Source: Corbicula japonica
Lineage: Eukaryota; Mollusca; Bivalvia; Venerida; Cyrenidae
Direction: 5' to 3'
Assembly: GCA_038501625.1 (NCBI GenBank)
Contig: JAZAYU010000005.1
Location: 9,325,484-9,389,483, forward strand
DNA: 64,000 bases
The notes beneath the pieces were generated by a model. That model was given only the letters and a program-made list of their open reading frames with translations. It did no database searches and was not told where the DNA came from. Below, piece after piece: positions 1-9,693 of this stretch (its first letter is position 1; each line of letters begins with the position of its first letter). The translations under genes and the position numbers were made by a program.

Positions 1-1075
1 GGCTTAGACATGAGAGCTAGTCAGGCTTAGACATGACATTGCTAGTAAGCCGAAGATAGAACAGTACTAGTCAGACATGGACATGATAGTTATAGGCAGA
101 CTTAGACATAAGTGTGCTAATCAGACATGACAGCAGCTAGTCAGGCTTAGACATGACGGTGCTAGTTAGACTAAGACATGGGTGGTAGTTAGCTTAGACA
201 TGATGGTGCTAGTTAGACTAAGACAAGGGTGCTAGTTAGCTTAGACATGATGGTGCTAGTTAGACTAAGACAAGGGTGCTAGTTAGCTTAGATATGATGG
301 TGCTAGTTAGACTAAGACATGGTGCTAGTTAGACTTAAGACATGATGGTGCTAGTTAGCTTAGACATGATGGTGCTAGTTAGACTAAGACATGGGTGCTA
401 GTTAGCTTAGACATGATGGTGCTAGTTAGACTAAGACATGGTGCTAGTTAGCTTAGACATCATGGTGCTAGTTAGACAAAGACAACGGTGCAAGTTAGAC
501 TAAGACAAGGGTGCTAGTTAGCTTAGACATGATGGTGCTAGTTAGACAAAGACAATGGTGCTAGTTAGACTAAGACAAGGGTGCTAGTTAGCTTAGACAT
601 GATGGTGCTAGTTAGACTAAGACGTGGGTACTAGTTAGCTTAGACATGATGGTGCTAGTAAGACTAAGACAATGGTGCTAGTTAGCTTAGACATGATGGT
701 GCTAGTTCGACTAAGACATGGTGCTAGTTAGCTTAGACATGATGGTGCTAGTTAGACTAAGACATAGGTGCTAGTTAACTTAGACATGATGATGCTAGTT
801 AGACTAAGACACGGGTGCTAGTTAGCTTAGACATGACGGTGCTAGTTAGACCAAGACATGGGTGCTAGTTAGCTTAGACATGATGGTGCTAGTTAGACTA
901 AGACATGGTGCTAGTTAGCTTAGACATGACGGTGCTAGTTAGACTAAGACATGGGTGCTAGTTAGCTTAGACATGATGGTGCTAGTTCGACTAAGACATG
1001 GTGCTAGTTAGCTTAGACATGATGGTGCTAGTTAGACTAAGACATGGGTGCTAGTTAGCTTAGACATGATGGTGC
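1..1075. repeat. Satellite array A, about 46 bp composite unit
   Basis: Two alternating subunits of about 23-24 bp share GTGCTAGTTAG; one continues CTTAGACATGATG and the other ACTAAGACATGG. More than 20 composite units are visible, and the left window edge cuts the array. Units differ by single substitutions and 1-bp indels, so there is no conserved reading frame. The CTAGT(C/T)AG core matches the reverse complement of the satellite at 8.6-13.7 kb. Confidence 0.95.
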
Positions 1076-1099
1076 TAATTAAAACTTGGGAAGAAATTG

Positions 1100-1515
1100 G
1101 TAGATGGACTTAGCTATGTTTATTGCTAGTCAGACTTGGGGAAGGCTATTGCAAATCAGACTTAGGGAGGCTATTGCAAGTCGGATTTAGGTAGGCTATT
1201 GCTAGTCAGTGTTAGGTAGGCTATTGCTAGTCAAAATTAAGAAGGCTATTGCTAGTCAGGTAGGCTATTGTTAGTCAGTGTTAGGTAGGCTATTGCTAGT
1301 CAGACTTGGACAGGGCATTGCTAATCAGGCTTCGGCTTAGACTATTGCTTGTCAGACTTAGGCTTAGACTTTTGCTAGTCAGACTTAGGCTTAGACTATT
1401 GCTAGTCAGGTAGACTATTGCTAGTCAGGTAGGCTATTGCTAGTCAGACAGGCTTAGACTATTGCTAGTCAGACTAGGGAAGGCTATTGCTTGTTAGACT
1501 TAGGTAGGCTATTTC
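1100..1515. repeat. Satellite array A', about 25 bp unit
   Basis: This array continues array A with a variant unit built on AGGCTATTGCTAGTCAGACT. It contains ATTGCTAGTCA, the exact reverse complement of TGACTAGCAAT, the core of the 8.6-13.7 kb satellite. Units are irregular and several are shortened. Confidence 0.9.
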
Positions 1516-1664
1516 TTTTTCGTTTTAGTGTCATTGTCATGTATGTGCTAAACTTAGTTCTATTAAGTAGTTTGTGGAATAAACTCATCTCACACCTACC
1601 AATATATAGGCCTTTTGTCACATCAGCCCCCACCCCACTCCCCTTCATCACATCTGTTTGCTTT

Positions 1665-1666
<2 letters not shown>

Positions 1667-1706
<40 letters not shown>
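1667..1706. repeat. Poly-C homopolymer of about 40 nt
   Basis: An uninterrupted run of C lies in a C-rich stretch just after the satellite. Open frames crossing it (poly-Pro or poly-Gly) are artefacts of the homopolymer. The length is likely uncertain because such runs are hard to sequence. Confidence 0.95.
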
Positions 1707-1708
<2 letters not shown>

Positions 1709-1943
1709 TGGTTCAAAACCCCCTCCCCCTCCTACAAACCCCTGCCCCACCCTAAACTGCATAAGAAAAGAAATTGATAGAAAAATATGGGGTTTCATTA
1801 GAAATTACTGTGTGTATGTACGACAAATGAATTTAATTTTGTTGTTGAAGAAAAGCATCATGTATCATTGTTAATGAATATTACAAATTTGTCTTGGGCA
1901 TTTTGTTAAGGGCCGTCTTCAGTCACCATTTCGCTTTCATCCA

Positions 1944-2300
1944 TAGAAAAGAAAATTGTCAAAATTTCAAAATCAAAACTGCAGTTCAATAAAAGATTGC
2001 ACATAATGTTATTAATGTGCATTTATTTTACATATGTTAAGAAATGTTAGATCAGTAAAGAAAAAATGTAGCTAGACCAAGAAAATATTGTAAGTATTTT
2101 ATTATTTATGTGGGTATTTAAAATGATGTTTTGTGTTTGGATGTAAATAGAAATAAAGTGAATTTTGAGGTCTAGCTACATTGCTTTAGTTTTCAAACAT
2201 CTTAAGATATGTAAAATAAAGATACTTTAATAACATTAATTTGTGCTAAGTTTTATTTAACTGCATTTTGCTGTTTGAGATTTTGATAATTTTCTTTTTT
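1944..2300. mobile_element. Foldback element, arms of about 140 bp
   Basis: The left arm (about 1944-2080) contains AAAATTGTCAAAATTTCAAA and ends in ATGTAGCTAGACC. The right arm (about 2170-2300) is its diverged reverse complement, starting GGTCTAGCTACAT. The centre is an AT-rich spacer of about 90 bp. There is no coding content. This is a palindromic MITE-like element; superfamily unknown. Confidence 0.75.
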
Positions 2301-2417
2301 TACTGATAAAAGTGCAATGAAGACTGTTAGACAGTCCATTAGCTATTACATGTATTTATATTGCTGAAGTGATTTGGGGAAAGAAATTTAAAATGTACAT
2401 TCAATAATTTTGTGTAG

Positions 2418-2648
2418 TCCATATATATATATATATATGCCTTTTATCATAAGGGGGAACACTGTAGATCCGGATCAACTGGCACTTTTGTGCCATCTGA
2501 CCAGAATCTGCAGATTGTCCTTAGATTCATTAGTCTGACAAAGAAGCAAGTGGTGTAGAAGCTGATCATACAGCATTGATGTGCTGACTGATCTGGATCT
2601 ACAATGTTTGCCCTTGCAATAAAAGGCGTATATATGGAAAAAGGGTTA
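2418..2648. mobile_element. P2 palindromic MITE copy
   Basis: The copy has the family hallmarks: GTAGATCCGGATCA, then a GATCTGGATCTACA arm in inverted orientation, and a tail of TATATGGAAAAAGGGTTA. An (AT)n run of about 19 nt (2420-2438) lies at its left edge. The family is non-coding and palindromic. Confidence 0.8.
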
Positions 2649-2654
2649 AGGTAC

Positions 2655-2900
2655 TTTGACTTGCAGATGTAAGGAAAATGTCAGTATTGCTGCAATAAAT
2701 AGTTTTTTACTTTTTTTTTTTACAACTGAACTTGTGAGAATATCAAGTAATTTTGAAAATTGAGACTTTAAAAATCAGTGCACTAATTTTTAAAGCCTAA
2801 AATATTCAAAATTACTTGATATTCATCCAAGTTCATTTGTAAAAAAAAATGTTAAAAAACTATCGCAGTAATACTGGCATTTTTTACATCTGCAAGTCTG
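2655..2900. mobile_element. Foldback element, arms of about 120 bp
   Basis: The left arm begins ACTTGCAGATGTAA and includes ATATCAAGTAATTTTGA. The right arm repeats both in inverse orientation (TCAAAATTACTTGATAT, then TTACATCTGCAAGT). There is almost no spacer, so the two arms would fold as one long hairpin. No coding content. Confidence 0.8.
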
Positions 2901-3007
2901 TTTGTTTCCTTGTTTTATTCATGTTCTCTTGTGAAAAATATTGTAATAACTATTTTCATGAATAAAATGTTAAAAATTCTTTGCTTTTATTTTTCAGCAA
3001 CTCCCTT

Positions 3008-3101
3008 TACCAGATTTGGAAAAGGGAGGTAAAAAATTCTTTATTGCAAACCCTGGAAGTTTGCAATAAAGAATTATTACCTCCCTTTTCCAAATTTGGT
3101 A
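3008..3101. mobile_element. Tight 94 bp hairpin element
   Basis: Arms of about 43 bp (3008-3051 and 3059-3101) pair almost perfectly around a 7 nt loop. They carry AAAAGGGAGGTAA on one side and TTACCTCCCTTTT on the other. It could be a small MITE; if transcribed it would form a pre-miRNA-like hairpin, but nothing here shows expression. Confidence 0.85.
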
Positions 3102-3224
3102 ATTATGCATGGACCTAACCGTCCGAAAATCAATTTTCAAAATTTATATAAAAAACTTATATATTAGGGTTGGTGGTCGGGGATGGAGGGTGGAATCCAT
3201 GCAAAATTTTTTCTAGATTTTGGG

Positions 3225-3570
3225 TTATTCCCCTTGCTTTTCTTTCCTTCCTTGTGTCTCTTCTTCTTTCTTTCCCTTACTCTTTCATTCTGATATTTCT
3301 TTTTTTTCCCTTTACTATTCCACCTTTTGGAACCATCTTTGTTTGTCATGGCTGAGGCTGTTGCACCAGGATTCGAACCTGGGACCTCCTCATGAACATG
3401 TAAGGCACAGTTCTGAGTTGCTCTACCAGCTGAGCTACCCAACTGCCTTGCCATGACAAACAAGATAGGAACCAAAAGATAGAATAGTAAAGGAAAAAAA
3501 GAAATCCCAGAAGGAAAAAGGAAGAGAAAGAAAGAAGAGACACAAAGAAGGAAAGAAAAGAAAAAATGGA
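3225..3570. mobile_element. Foldback with pyrimidine/purine arms and a tRNA-like core
   Basis: A pyrimidine-rich left arm (about 3235-3357, ending GTTTGTCATGGC) is the inverted copy of a purine-rich right arm (about 3450-3560, starting GCCATGACAAAC). The two arms flank a tRNA-like sequence. A related copy lies at 25.86-26.25 kb. Purine-rich tracts resembling the right arm recur at 5040-5110. Open frames across the arms are low-complexity. Confidence 0.8.
3352..3449 (-). pseudogene. tRNA-like core of foldback repeat (copy 1)
   Basis: On the minus strand an A-box-like GTAGCTCAGCTGGTAGAGC and a B-box-like GGTTCGAATCC are present, with a good T arm (CCAGG/CCTGG). Roughly 36 nt separate the D and T arms, about 12 more than in a normal tRNA, and the acceptor stem pairs poorly. 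It is therefore a tRNA-derived repeat head, probably with internal pol III promoter elements, rather than a working tRNA. Confidence 0.75.
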
Positions 3571-4085
3571 GAAAGGAAAACAGGAAAGAAAAGGAAAGAA
3601 AAAACAAGGGAGACAACAAACAATGAAACAAAAGAAACTAAAGAATACAAAGGAAGAAAACAAAAAGAAACAACCACACACTTGAAACAAAGAAAAATAC
3701 TTAACAACTGGTTTTAGGGGCACACATGGAAACTTCTAGAACATTCTAAACATTCATTTTACAAACACCCATATACCTTGAGTTTTTAATTGAACAATTT
3801 TGCTAACACATGAGTGGAAGTCACAGAAACTTCTAGAACATTCTAGAACAATCTACAAATAAACCGACACAAACATTCCTTAGTATATACTTGACACATG
3901 AATCAATACAGCTGCAGACGCTGACTTGCAAAGTCAAGAACAAGAATCGAGAATGTAATTTATTAAAAGAAGTCTCTCATTGGCCATGTAACATTTTAAA
4001 ATGTATAAACAAAAGTCTCTGGAGACCTTAACTGTTTACACGGGGAAAAATGCAAGTTGTGTTCATATATTTTTCACATGAACCT
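3570..4085. other. Gap: no gene seen; purine-rich, then plain AT-rich DNA
   Basis: The first part continues the AAGAAAGGAAA-type purine tract of the foldback. The rest holds repeated CTTCTAGAACATTCTA motifs (3733 and 3828) but no gene, splice structure or element boundary that I can support. Confidence 0.6.
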
Positions 4086-4104
4086 TAAGGGTGATCAGCT
4101 CGCA

Positions 4105-4215
4105 AGTCCAACAAGGGGCATAACATTGGTAGTACAATAAGGGACATAACCTTGATAGTTCAAAAAGGGCCATAACCTTGATAGTACAAAAAGGGCCATA
4201 AACTTGATCTTAAGA
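4105..4215. repeat. GGGCCATAACCTTGATAGT short tandem repeat
   Basis: Four units of about 28-30 bp carry GGGCCATAACCTTGATAG or close variants. The GGGCCATAAC motif also occurs at 7.8 kb, and GGGCATAACTCCATC-like versions at 15.15 and 16.33 kb. It is a dispersed repeat type I associate with molluscs. No coding potential. Confidence 0.75.
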
Positions 4216-4296
4216 TTTTTGGCTTCCTAACAACACTGAGAAATTTCAAAGTTAAGTTTTCATGACAAAATCCAAGTACAAAAACAGGCATGAATA

Positions 4297-5040
4297 TATC
4301 AAATGTGACCTTAACCTACTGATTTGGCTTCAACTGATCCTGTTGCCATAAGATATCATTTAAAAGTTTGATGAAGAAATATTAAGAAATGGCAGTGACA
4401 GCCAACTTAATTTTCGTCATGGACAAAGTAATAATCCGTATAATGTATTGCCTCTTATTCAAAAGCATGACATAATGGAAGGGGAAAAGTGGATCCTAAA
4501 AATAACATCCCAAAATGAAACAACAAGGAAACTCAAGAAACAAAGAAGGAACTCAAGAATAAATGAAACAAAGAAGTAACTCAAGAATAAATGAAACAAA
4601 GAAGTAACTCAAGAATAAATGAAACAAAGAAGTAACTCAAGAATAAATGAAACAAAGAAGGAACTCAAGAATAAATGAAACAAAGAAGGAACTCGAGGAC
4701 ACAAGAAAAATTAAGAAAAGAAAAATAAGGCTAACAAACCAAGATATCACTTTATCAAATGTGACCTTAACCTTTTGATTTTGCCTTCAACTGATCCTGT
4801 TGTCATAAGATATAATTTGAAAGTTTGATGAAGAAATATTAATAAATAACAGTGACAGCCAACTAAGTTTTCATCATGGACAAAGTAATAATCCTTATAA
4901 TTTATCTTATTCAAAAGCATGACATAATGGTAGGGGAAAAGTAGATCCTAAAAATAAAATCCCAAAATGAAACAACAAGGAAACTCAAGAAACAAAGAAG
5001 GAACTCAAGGAAACAAGAAAACTTAAGAAAAGAAAAGTAA
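4297..5040. repeat. Direct duplication of about 250 bp with a 29 bp minisatellite between copies
   Basis: Copy 1 (about 4297-4552) and copy 2 (about 4750-5003) share TCAAATGTGACCTTAACC, CAACTGATCCTGTTG and GACAAAGTAATAATCC in the same order, with roughly 10% differences. Both end in the purine-rich GAAACAACAAGGAAACTC tract. The interval between them is the minisatellite. Confidence 0.85.
4533..4690. repeat. Minisatellite, 28-29 bp unit, about 5-6 copies
   Basis: The unit is CAAAGAAGTAACTCAAGAAT followed by AAATGAAA, repeated in tandem with G/T variation at one site (GAAGGAAC or GAAGTAAC). Adjacent copies are nearly identical, indicating recent expansion of the purine-rich tract of the surrounding duplication. 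Confidence 0.9.
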
Positions 5041-5103
5041 GGCTAACAAACCAAGATGAAAAGACACAAAGAATGAAGAAAGAGACAAAGAAGGAAGAAA
5101 AGA

Positions 5104-5525
5104 AGAAGAAAATGGGCCAACTCTTTCCTTGTAATACCCGATAGACTGTTAGGATCCGTGCAATGGGGACACCATCGGTACCTGACCGTCGGGCCGAAGC
5201 CCCGCCATGTCATACCTACTTGCCGAGACACTAAAACAAATGCTGTCTTCTCGAGAATTTCTTTAATGTCAATTTAGTATTTACTTCTATTAGAAATAGT
5301 AAAATTATTAAGAATTCTCGAAAATGTTGCATTTGAGAATGTCTTCCCCGTGGATCCAGCATTCTTCCAGTCTAAGCGAAATATGGCGGAAAGAGTTAAT
5401 TTGGTGATGGATGTGCTTTAAATATAAATTACCTCTCCTGTTCCGTGCCTCACCTTTCCCATGACTGTATCTGCCTGGTCCAATATCAACTGATATCTAA
5501 AGACAGTAACCTGTTATAAATTCTT
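5104..5525. other. Gap: GC-richer island of unknown origin
   Basis: About 110 bp (5113-5225) is clearly GC-richer than its surroundings and includes GACCGTCGGGCCGAAGCCCC. It is followed by an inverted pair of TTCTCGAGAATTTC (5249) and GAATTCTCGAAAA (5311). I do not recognise a gene or RNA; resemblance to 5S rRNA was considered and not supported. Confidence 0.4.
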
Positions 5526-5746
5526 TATCCCTTTACTCCACATATATGTGTGTGACCATTGTAGATCTGGATCAGCAAACATCCATGCCACCTGATCTGG
5601 ATCTACACTGGTCACATCAAGGTCAGAAATAACCTAAGGAATTTAAATCTAAACAGATCCTGATCAGCTGATACAGATCTGCCAGCTGATCTGGATTTAC
5701 ACTATTTGCCATTGCAATAAATGTGTGTCTAACAAGTAAAGGGTTG
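5526..5746. mobile_element. P2 palindromic MITE copy
   Basis: It opens with CCCTTTACTCCACATATAT and closes with TAAAGGGTTG. The inverted pair GTAGATCTGGATCAG and CTGATCTGGATTTAC lies inside. The central GGTCAGAAATAACCTAA motif is typical of the family. Confidence 0.85.
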
Positions 5747-5747
5747 A

Positions 5748-6110
5748 AGATTTCTATTTAAAAGGTAGTTTGCAATGAAGATCCAAAACATGTAAAAACA
5801 CTGATATGGCGAAAATGCGTGACAAATTATGACTTAGAACTGATAAAACTAGTTTTCTACTTCTAAATGGTGAAAGCCGAATCAGCCAGGAAAACACCTT
5901 TTGCGACAAAATAATAAGGAAGGATTTACATCGTTTTTATCGTTTGAATATTGGCCTTTCTGAACATTTTTGTATTTCTAAAGGAATTTTTTGATATACT
6001 AGAATTTTAAGTAATTTTAGAATAATATATTTCTGTAACCACAAAATTTAATTTTTAAAACAATATTAGAAATGATACAAAGCAATATCTATTACGTCAC
6101 AAATTTGCTG
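5748..6110. other. Gap: no feature seen
   Basis: AT-rich sequence with no supported gene, repeat boundary or RNA. Confidence 0.5.
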
Positions 6111-6158
6111 GATCTACATTGTTCACCCACACAATGTGTATCAATGAAGCGAGGGTTA
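6110..6158. mobile_element. P2 fragment (right end)
   Basis: CTGGATCTACATTGTTCACCC followed by a terminal AGGGTTAAC matches the right end of the P2 family. The rest is missing. Confidence 0.55.
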
Positions 6159-6399
6159 ACCAAGTATTTACCAGAATTATTTCGGCTAATTATGGGCCAT
6201 GCATTATACGACTATAAATACAAATGTACACTTTAAGCTTGATATAATGAAGTATTTGGGGGTCCATCAAAATTGCATTTGTGATACCAGTTTTCAGTAA
6301 TTGCTTAAACAGACAGCAGAGAAATTAACAAAAAGTTTTGTTAGTTAAATAAGGAAAAATAAATTTTCTTTATCAATATACAATAGGCCTGTACAGCAT

Positions 6400-6580
6400 A
6401 ATAATAATAATTATTAATTATTATTAATTATTAATAATTATTTATTTAAAGAGGAAACGAAGAGATATACAAAAGGTTGCAATGAAATCAAATGGAAAAG
6501 CATCTTTTTACTGAATGTGCAAACAGCGTAGATCTAGATCATCTGGCACATTTGTGCCATCTGATCAGGATCTTTACAAT
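6400..6580. repeat. AT palindrome plus P2 left-half fragment
   Basis: A self-complementary AATAATTATTAATTATT-type tract (about 6402-6450) precedes AAAGAGGAAACGAAG and then a P2 fragment (about 6508-6580: GTAGATCTAGATCATCTGGC and its CTGATCAGGATC partner). The AGAGGAAAC motif after an AAT-type tract is repeated at 6764-6820, suggesting two copies of the same retroelement or SINE end. Confidence 0.5.
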
Positions 6581-6763
6581 TTCCTTAAAGATGTTCCAAT
6601 TTTATTACTGGTCAAAAATTTGTATTTTAAACAATTACAATGTCCATGGTGTGACCATGTTAAAAGGAACAATCCTATCCTAAATGAAGTTTGTTATACT
6701 GGGTTCTGACCCAAGAGAAATTTTAGTGTTCCCAAGAAAGTAATTTTGAAAAATATTTTTTCC

Positions 6764-6794
<31 letters not shown>

Positions 6795-6860
6795 TTTATT
6801 TAGAGAGGAAACACAGTTAAGCTAGCCCAATCTTTCCTGTGGTCCTCTACCATTCCCTTT
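6764..6860 (-). repeat. (AAT)n tail with retroelement-like 3' end
   Basis: Nine or so AAT units are followed by CTTTATTTAGAGAGGAAACAC. Read on the minus strand this is a short unique end followed by an ATT tail, as in some LINE or SINE 3' ends. No coding sequence is attached. Confidence 0.45.
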
Positions 6861-7174
6861 TAAAGTATTTTAACAGACTTGTGACTTGAAATAAATTATT
6901 ATGGAAATTTATTAGGTTAAAAGAATTGTTATTTGACCCAAAATGTTTTTCCATTGATAAAAAGATATTTTTTTATGTCCCTTCTGCAGAAAGCAGAAAA
7001 CCACCTAATTTGTCTCCATTTTTTTATTGATTTAAGGAAGCAAATTATATATTTATCGATAGGTTCATGTCCGTATAAAAATCTGATTTATATATTGTAT
7101 ATATCAATAAGAATCAAGTAAATAATATTGGAATTGAACATAGTGGTATATTTTTTTAAAGTTATATCTCATGA
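6860..7174. other. Gap: no feature seen
   Basis: AT-rich sequence. Only short frames are open, and none shows a recognisable domain. Confidence 0.5.
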
Positions 7175-7366
7175 TCTTTTAATCGGACATCTTTCAATCT
7201 GTGCCGTCTGATGATGGATCTGCACTGGTCACATTATGGTCAGAAATAGCCTAACAAATCAATAAGCGAACAGTTTAGATCCTGATCAGACGGCACAGAT
7301 GTGCCAGCTGATCTGAATTTTAAAAGGTTCACCTTCGCAGGTGTTTCTATGGAGGAAAGGGTTAAA
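7175..7366. mobile_element. P2 palindromic MITE copy, left end eroded
   Basis: The right terminus TGGAGGAAAGGGTTAA and inner motifs CTGTGCCGTCTGATGATGG and CAGACGGCACAGATGTGCC identify P2. The left CCTTTCCTCC end is lost. Confidence 0.8.
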
Positions 7367-7796
7367 TCTTTTAATGCTTTTTAAAAAATATGCAGGTTCT
7401 ATGTGCTACATATGTTTGACCGTAAAAACTGTTTTGATTGTTTTACTAAATTGCCCTTTATTGATAACAAGTTGACTTTTAAGTAATGGTGAAGTAAAAC
7501 AAAATCGCAGTGGATTTCTGTGTTATTTATGTATGAGGTAATTGTTTGGACTGATTGATGTATAAAAGATTCCTGTATCTACTCTTGTATTGTTGTTGAT
7601 AAATTCTCCAAAACAATGCAAGTTTTAAGTAAAATTTGGATGAAATTTGAAAAAAAAATATTGAGAAACAGTGTGTATTTGGCTTTATATTGGGTAAAGA
7701 AGACATTAAACACCAAACAATTAGTATCAAATTGCAGGTCTCTGCTAAAACAACCTCATTACATGCCTGCTCTTTTGCCGTATTGCCGAGATTTTT

Positions 7797-8060
7797 GAAA
7801 GGGCCATAACCTGATCAAAATGCATAGTAGAGTAATGGTACTTGGTATATCAACCCAGGATGAAGTTTGAAAGTGAACGCCAGCTTGCAAACGTTAACCT
7901 TTGTTTTTAAGTTGAAACGGGCCAAAACTTGATCATAATGGAAGTTTGAGTTATGGTTCTTGACATATACATAAGCATGAATGGAAGAACCCCAACAAGT
8001 ATGATATCCCTTGCTTAAACTACAAATCCACTGATCTTTTAGCTAATGAAAAACTATGAA
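7797..8060. repeat. GGGCCATAAC-type dispersed repeat
   Basis: GGGCCATAACCTGATCAAAA is followed by AGAGTAATGGTACTTGG and then a second, related block (GGGCCAAAACTTGATCATAA, GAGTTATGGTTCTTG). The two blocks are diverged tandem units of about 120 bp. It is a low-copy relic with no coding content. Confidence 0.6.
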
Positions 8061-8083
8061 AAAATAAAACTGCCAAAAAGATA

Positions 8084-8260
8084 CAGTAAAACCTATCATT
8101 CCGGACACTCGGTATTACGGGCACCCCTGTATTATGGGCGCTTTTTTAAAGAACAGACATTTTCTCTTCTTTTTTATTCAAACCCACAATTAAGGACAAC
8201 CCACTATTAAGGACACTTTCCATCAGTCCCTTAGGTGTTCGTAATAGTGAGGTTTCACTG
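8084..8260. mobile_element. Tigger/pogo-like MITE, 177 bp, TA target
   Basis: The ends CAGTAAAACCT and AGGTTTCACTG are inverted repeats. TA flanks both sides (8082-8083 and 8261-8262). Inside are GGACACTCGGTATTACGGGC and the matching CCCTTAGGTGTTCGTAATAG. A CAGT(A/G)AAACCT terminus with TA duplication is typical of Tc1/mariner elements of the pogo/Tigger type. It is non-autonomous. Confidence 0.85.
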
Positions 8261-8564
8261 TAATAGTAAGATTGAAAATTGTACGAGAATAATTAAAGTC
8301 TAACATTTTATATCCTTACAAAACACACTTTAAATAACCCAACTCTTTTCCATACCAAAATTAAAACCATCTAATTTCAATTTAACTCTAATTATTTCTG
8401 GGTAACAAGACTTATTCCATCCAGTTGATCTTAAGTGTTTCAATCAAAGAGTTACATGAAATCTTTGTTAGCATGGAAACCAGAATTCTGCAAGAATATT
8501 CAAGTACCCCAGCAAACCATATTGGAAAAAAAATTGGCCCTTGATGCCACAGTTTAGCCTAGAG

Positions 8565-9693
8565 TTATCACTGACAGTGATATTTCTACGACTGACTAGC
8601 AATCCTGGTTCTATGTCAGACTAGCAATGATGTTCCTACAACTGACTAGCAATGGTGGGTCTATGTCTGAATAGCAATGATGTTCCTGCAGTTGACTAGA
8701 AATGATGGGTCTATGTCTGACTAGCAATGATGTTTTTACAACTGACTAGCAATGGTGGGTCTATGTCTGACTAGCAATGATGTTCCTAAGACTGACTAGC
8801 TATGGTGGGTCTACATCTGACTACTAATGATTTGGCTAGCACTTTTTTGAACAACAGAAGTATAACATACATTAGGTCTATGTCTGACTAGCAATGAATT
8901 CCTAACTAGCAATGATGGGTCTATGTTAGACTAGCATGTATTTAGATTGAGTAGCAACGGAAGGTCTTTGTCTGACTAGCCATGTTGTTCCTAGGACTGA
9001 CTAGCTATGGTGGGTCTACATCTCACTTGCAATGATATTATTTAAAGACTGACTAGCTATGGCTAAGACTGACAGTAGGTCCATAACATAATCTGACTCA
9101 CAATGATGTTCCTTAGACTTACTAGCTATGGTTGGTCTATGTCTGACTAGCAATGATATTCTTTACTGATTGACTATATAATTATTGTGGGTCTTTGTCT
9201 GACTAGCTATGGTGGGTCAAAATCTGAGAAGCAATGATTTTCTTAAACTTATCGGTAATGGAAATGGAAATAGTGTTCCTACGACTGACTAGCAATAGTG
9301 GGTCTTTGCCCGAGAAGCAACCATGTTCCTAAGACAGATTGAAAATGGTGGGTCTACGTCTGAATAGCACTGATTTTTCTAAGCCTAATTCACAATTGTG
9401 GGTCTACATCTGACTAGCAATCCTGTTCCAAAATCTGACTTGCTATGGTGGGGGTATGTCTGACTAGCAACATTGTAAATAACACTGACAAGCAATGGTG
9501 GATCTATGACTGATGATCAATGATGGATCTATGTCTGACTAGCAATGATTTACCTAAGACTGACTATCAATGATGGGTTTTTGTCTGACTAGCAGTGGTG
9601 TTCCTAAGACTGACTAGCAATGATAGGTCTATGACTGACTAGCAATGATGGGTCTATGACTGACTACCAATGATGGGTCCATGTCTGACAAGC
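8565..9693. repeat. Satellite array B, left part
   Basis: Units of about 25 bp alternate as dimers: (TC)TGACTAGCAATGATG-GGTCTATG and ACTGACTAGC-ATGATGTTCCTAAG. Copies are quite diverged here. The array is interrupted at 9693 by a transposon and resumes at 11269. Confidence 0.95.

Noticed and set aside
1185..1330. Telomere-like TTAGG words
   Set aside because: TTAGG occurs within the satellite unit (GTTAGGTAGG) but never as a tandem TTAGGG array.
1484..1874. Open frames with poly-Pro or poly-Gly on both strands
   Set aside because: They depend on the poly-C run of uncertain length and have no homology-like content.
3352..3449. Functional tRNA gene on the minus strand
   Set aside because: A and B boxes are present but the anticodon region is about 12 nt too long and the acceptor stem pairs poorly; a sister copy shows it is a repeat.
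3164..3723. Minus-strand hydrophobic frames (Phe/Leu/Ser-rich)
   Set aside because: Low-complexity translation of the pyrimidine/purine foldback arms.
5104..5225. 5S rRNA gene fragment
   Set aside because: GC-rich, with a passing resemblance near GGGTATTAC, but no A/IE/C-box order of 5S could be found on either strand.
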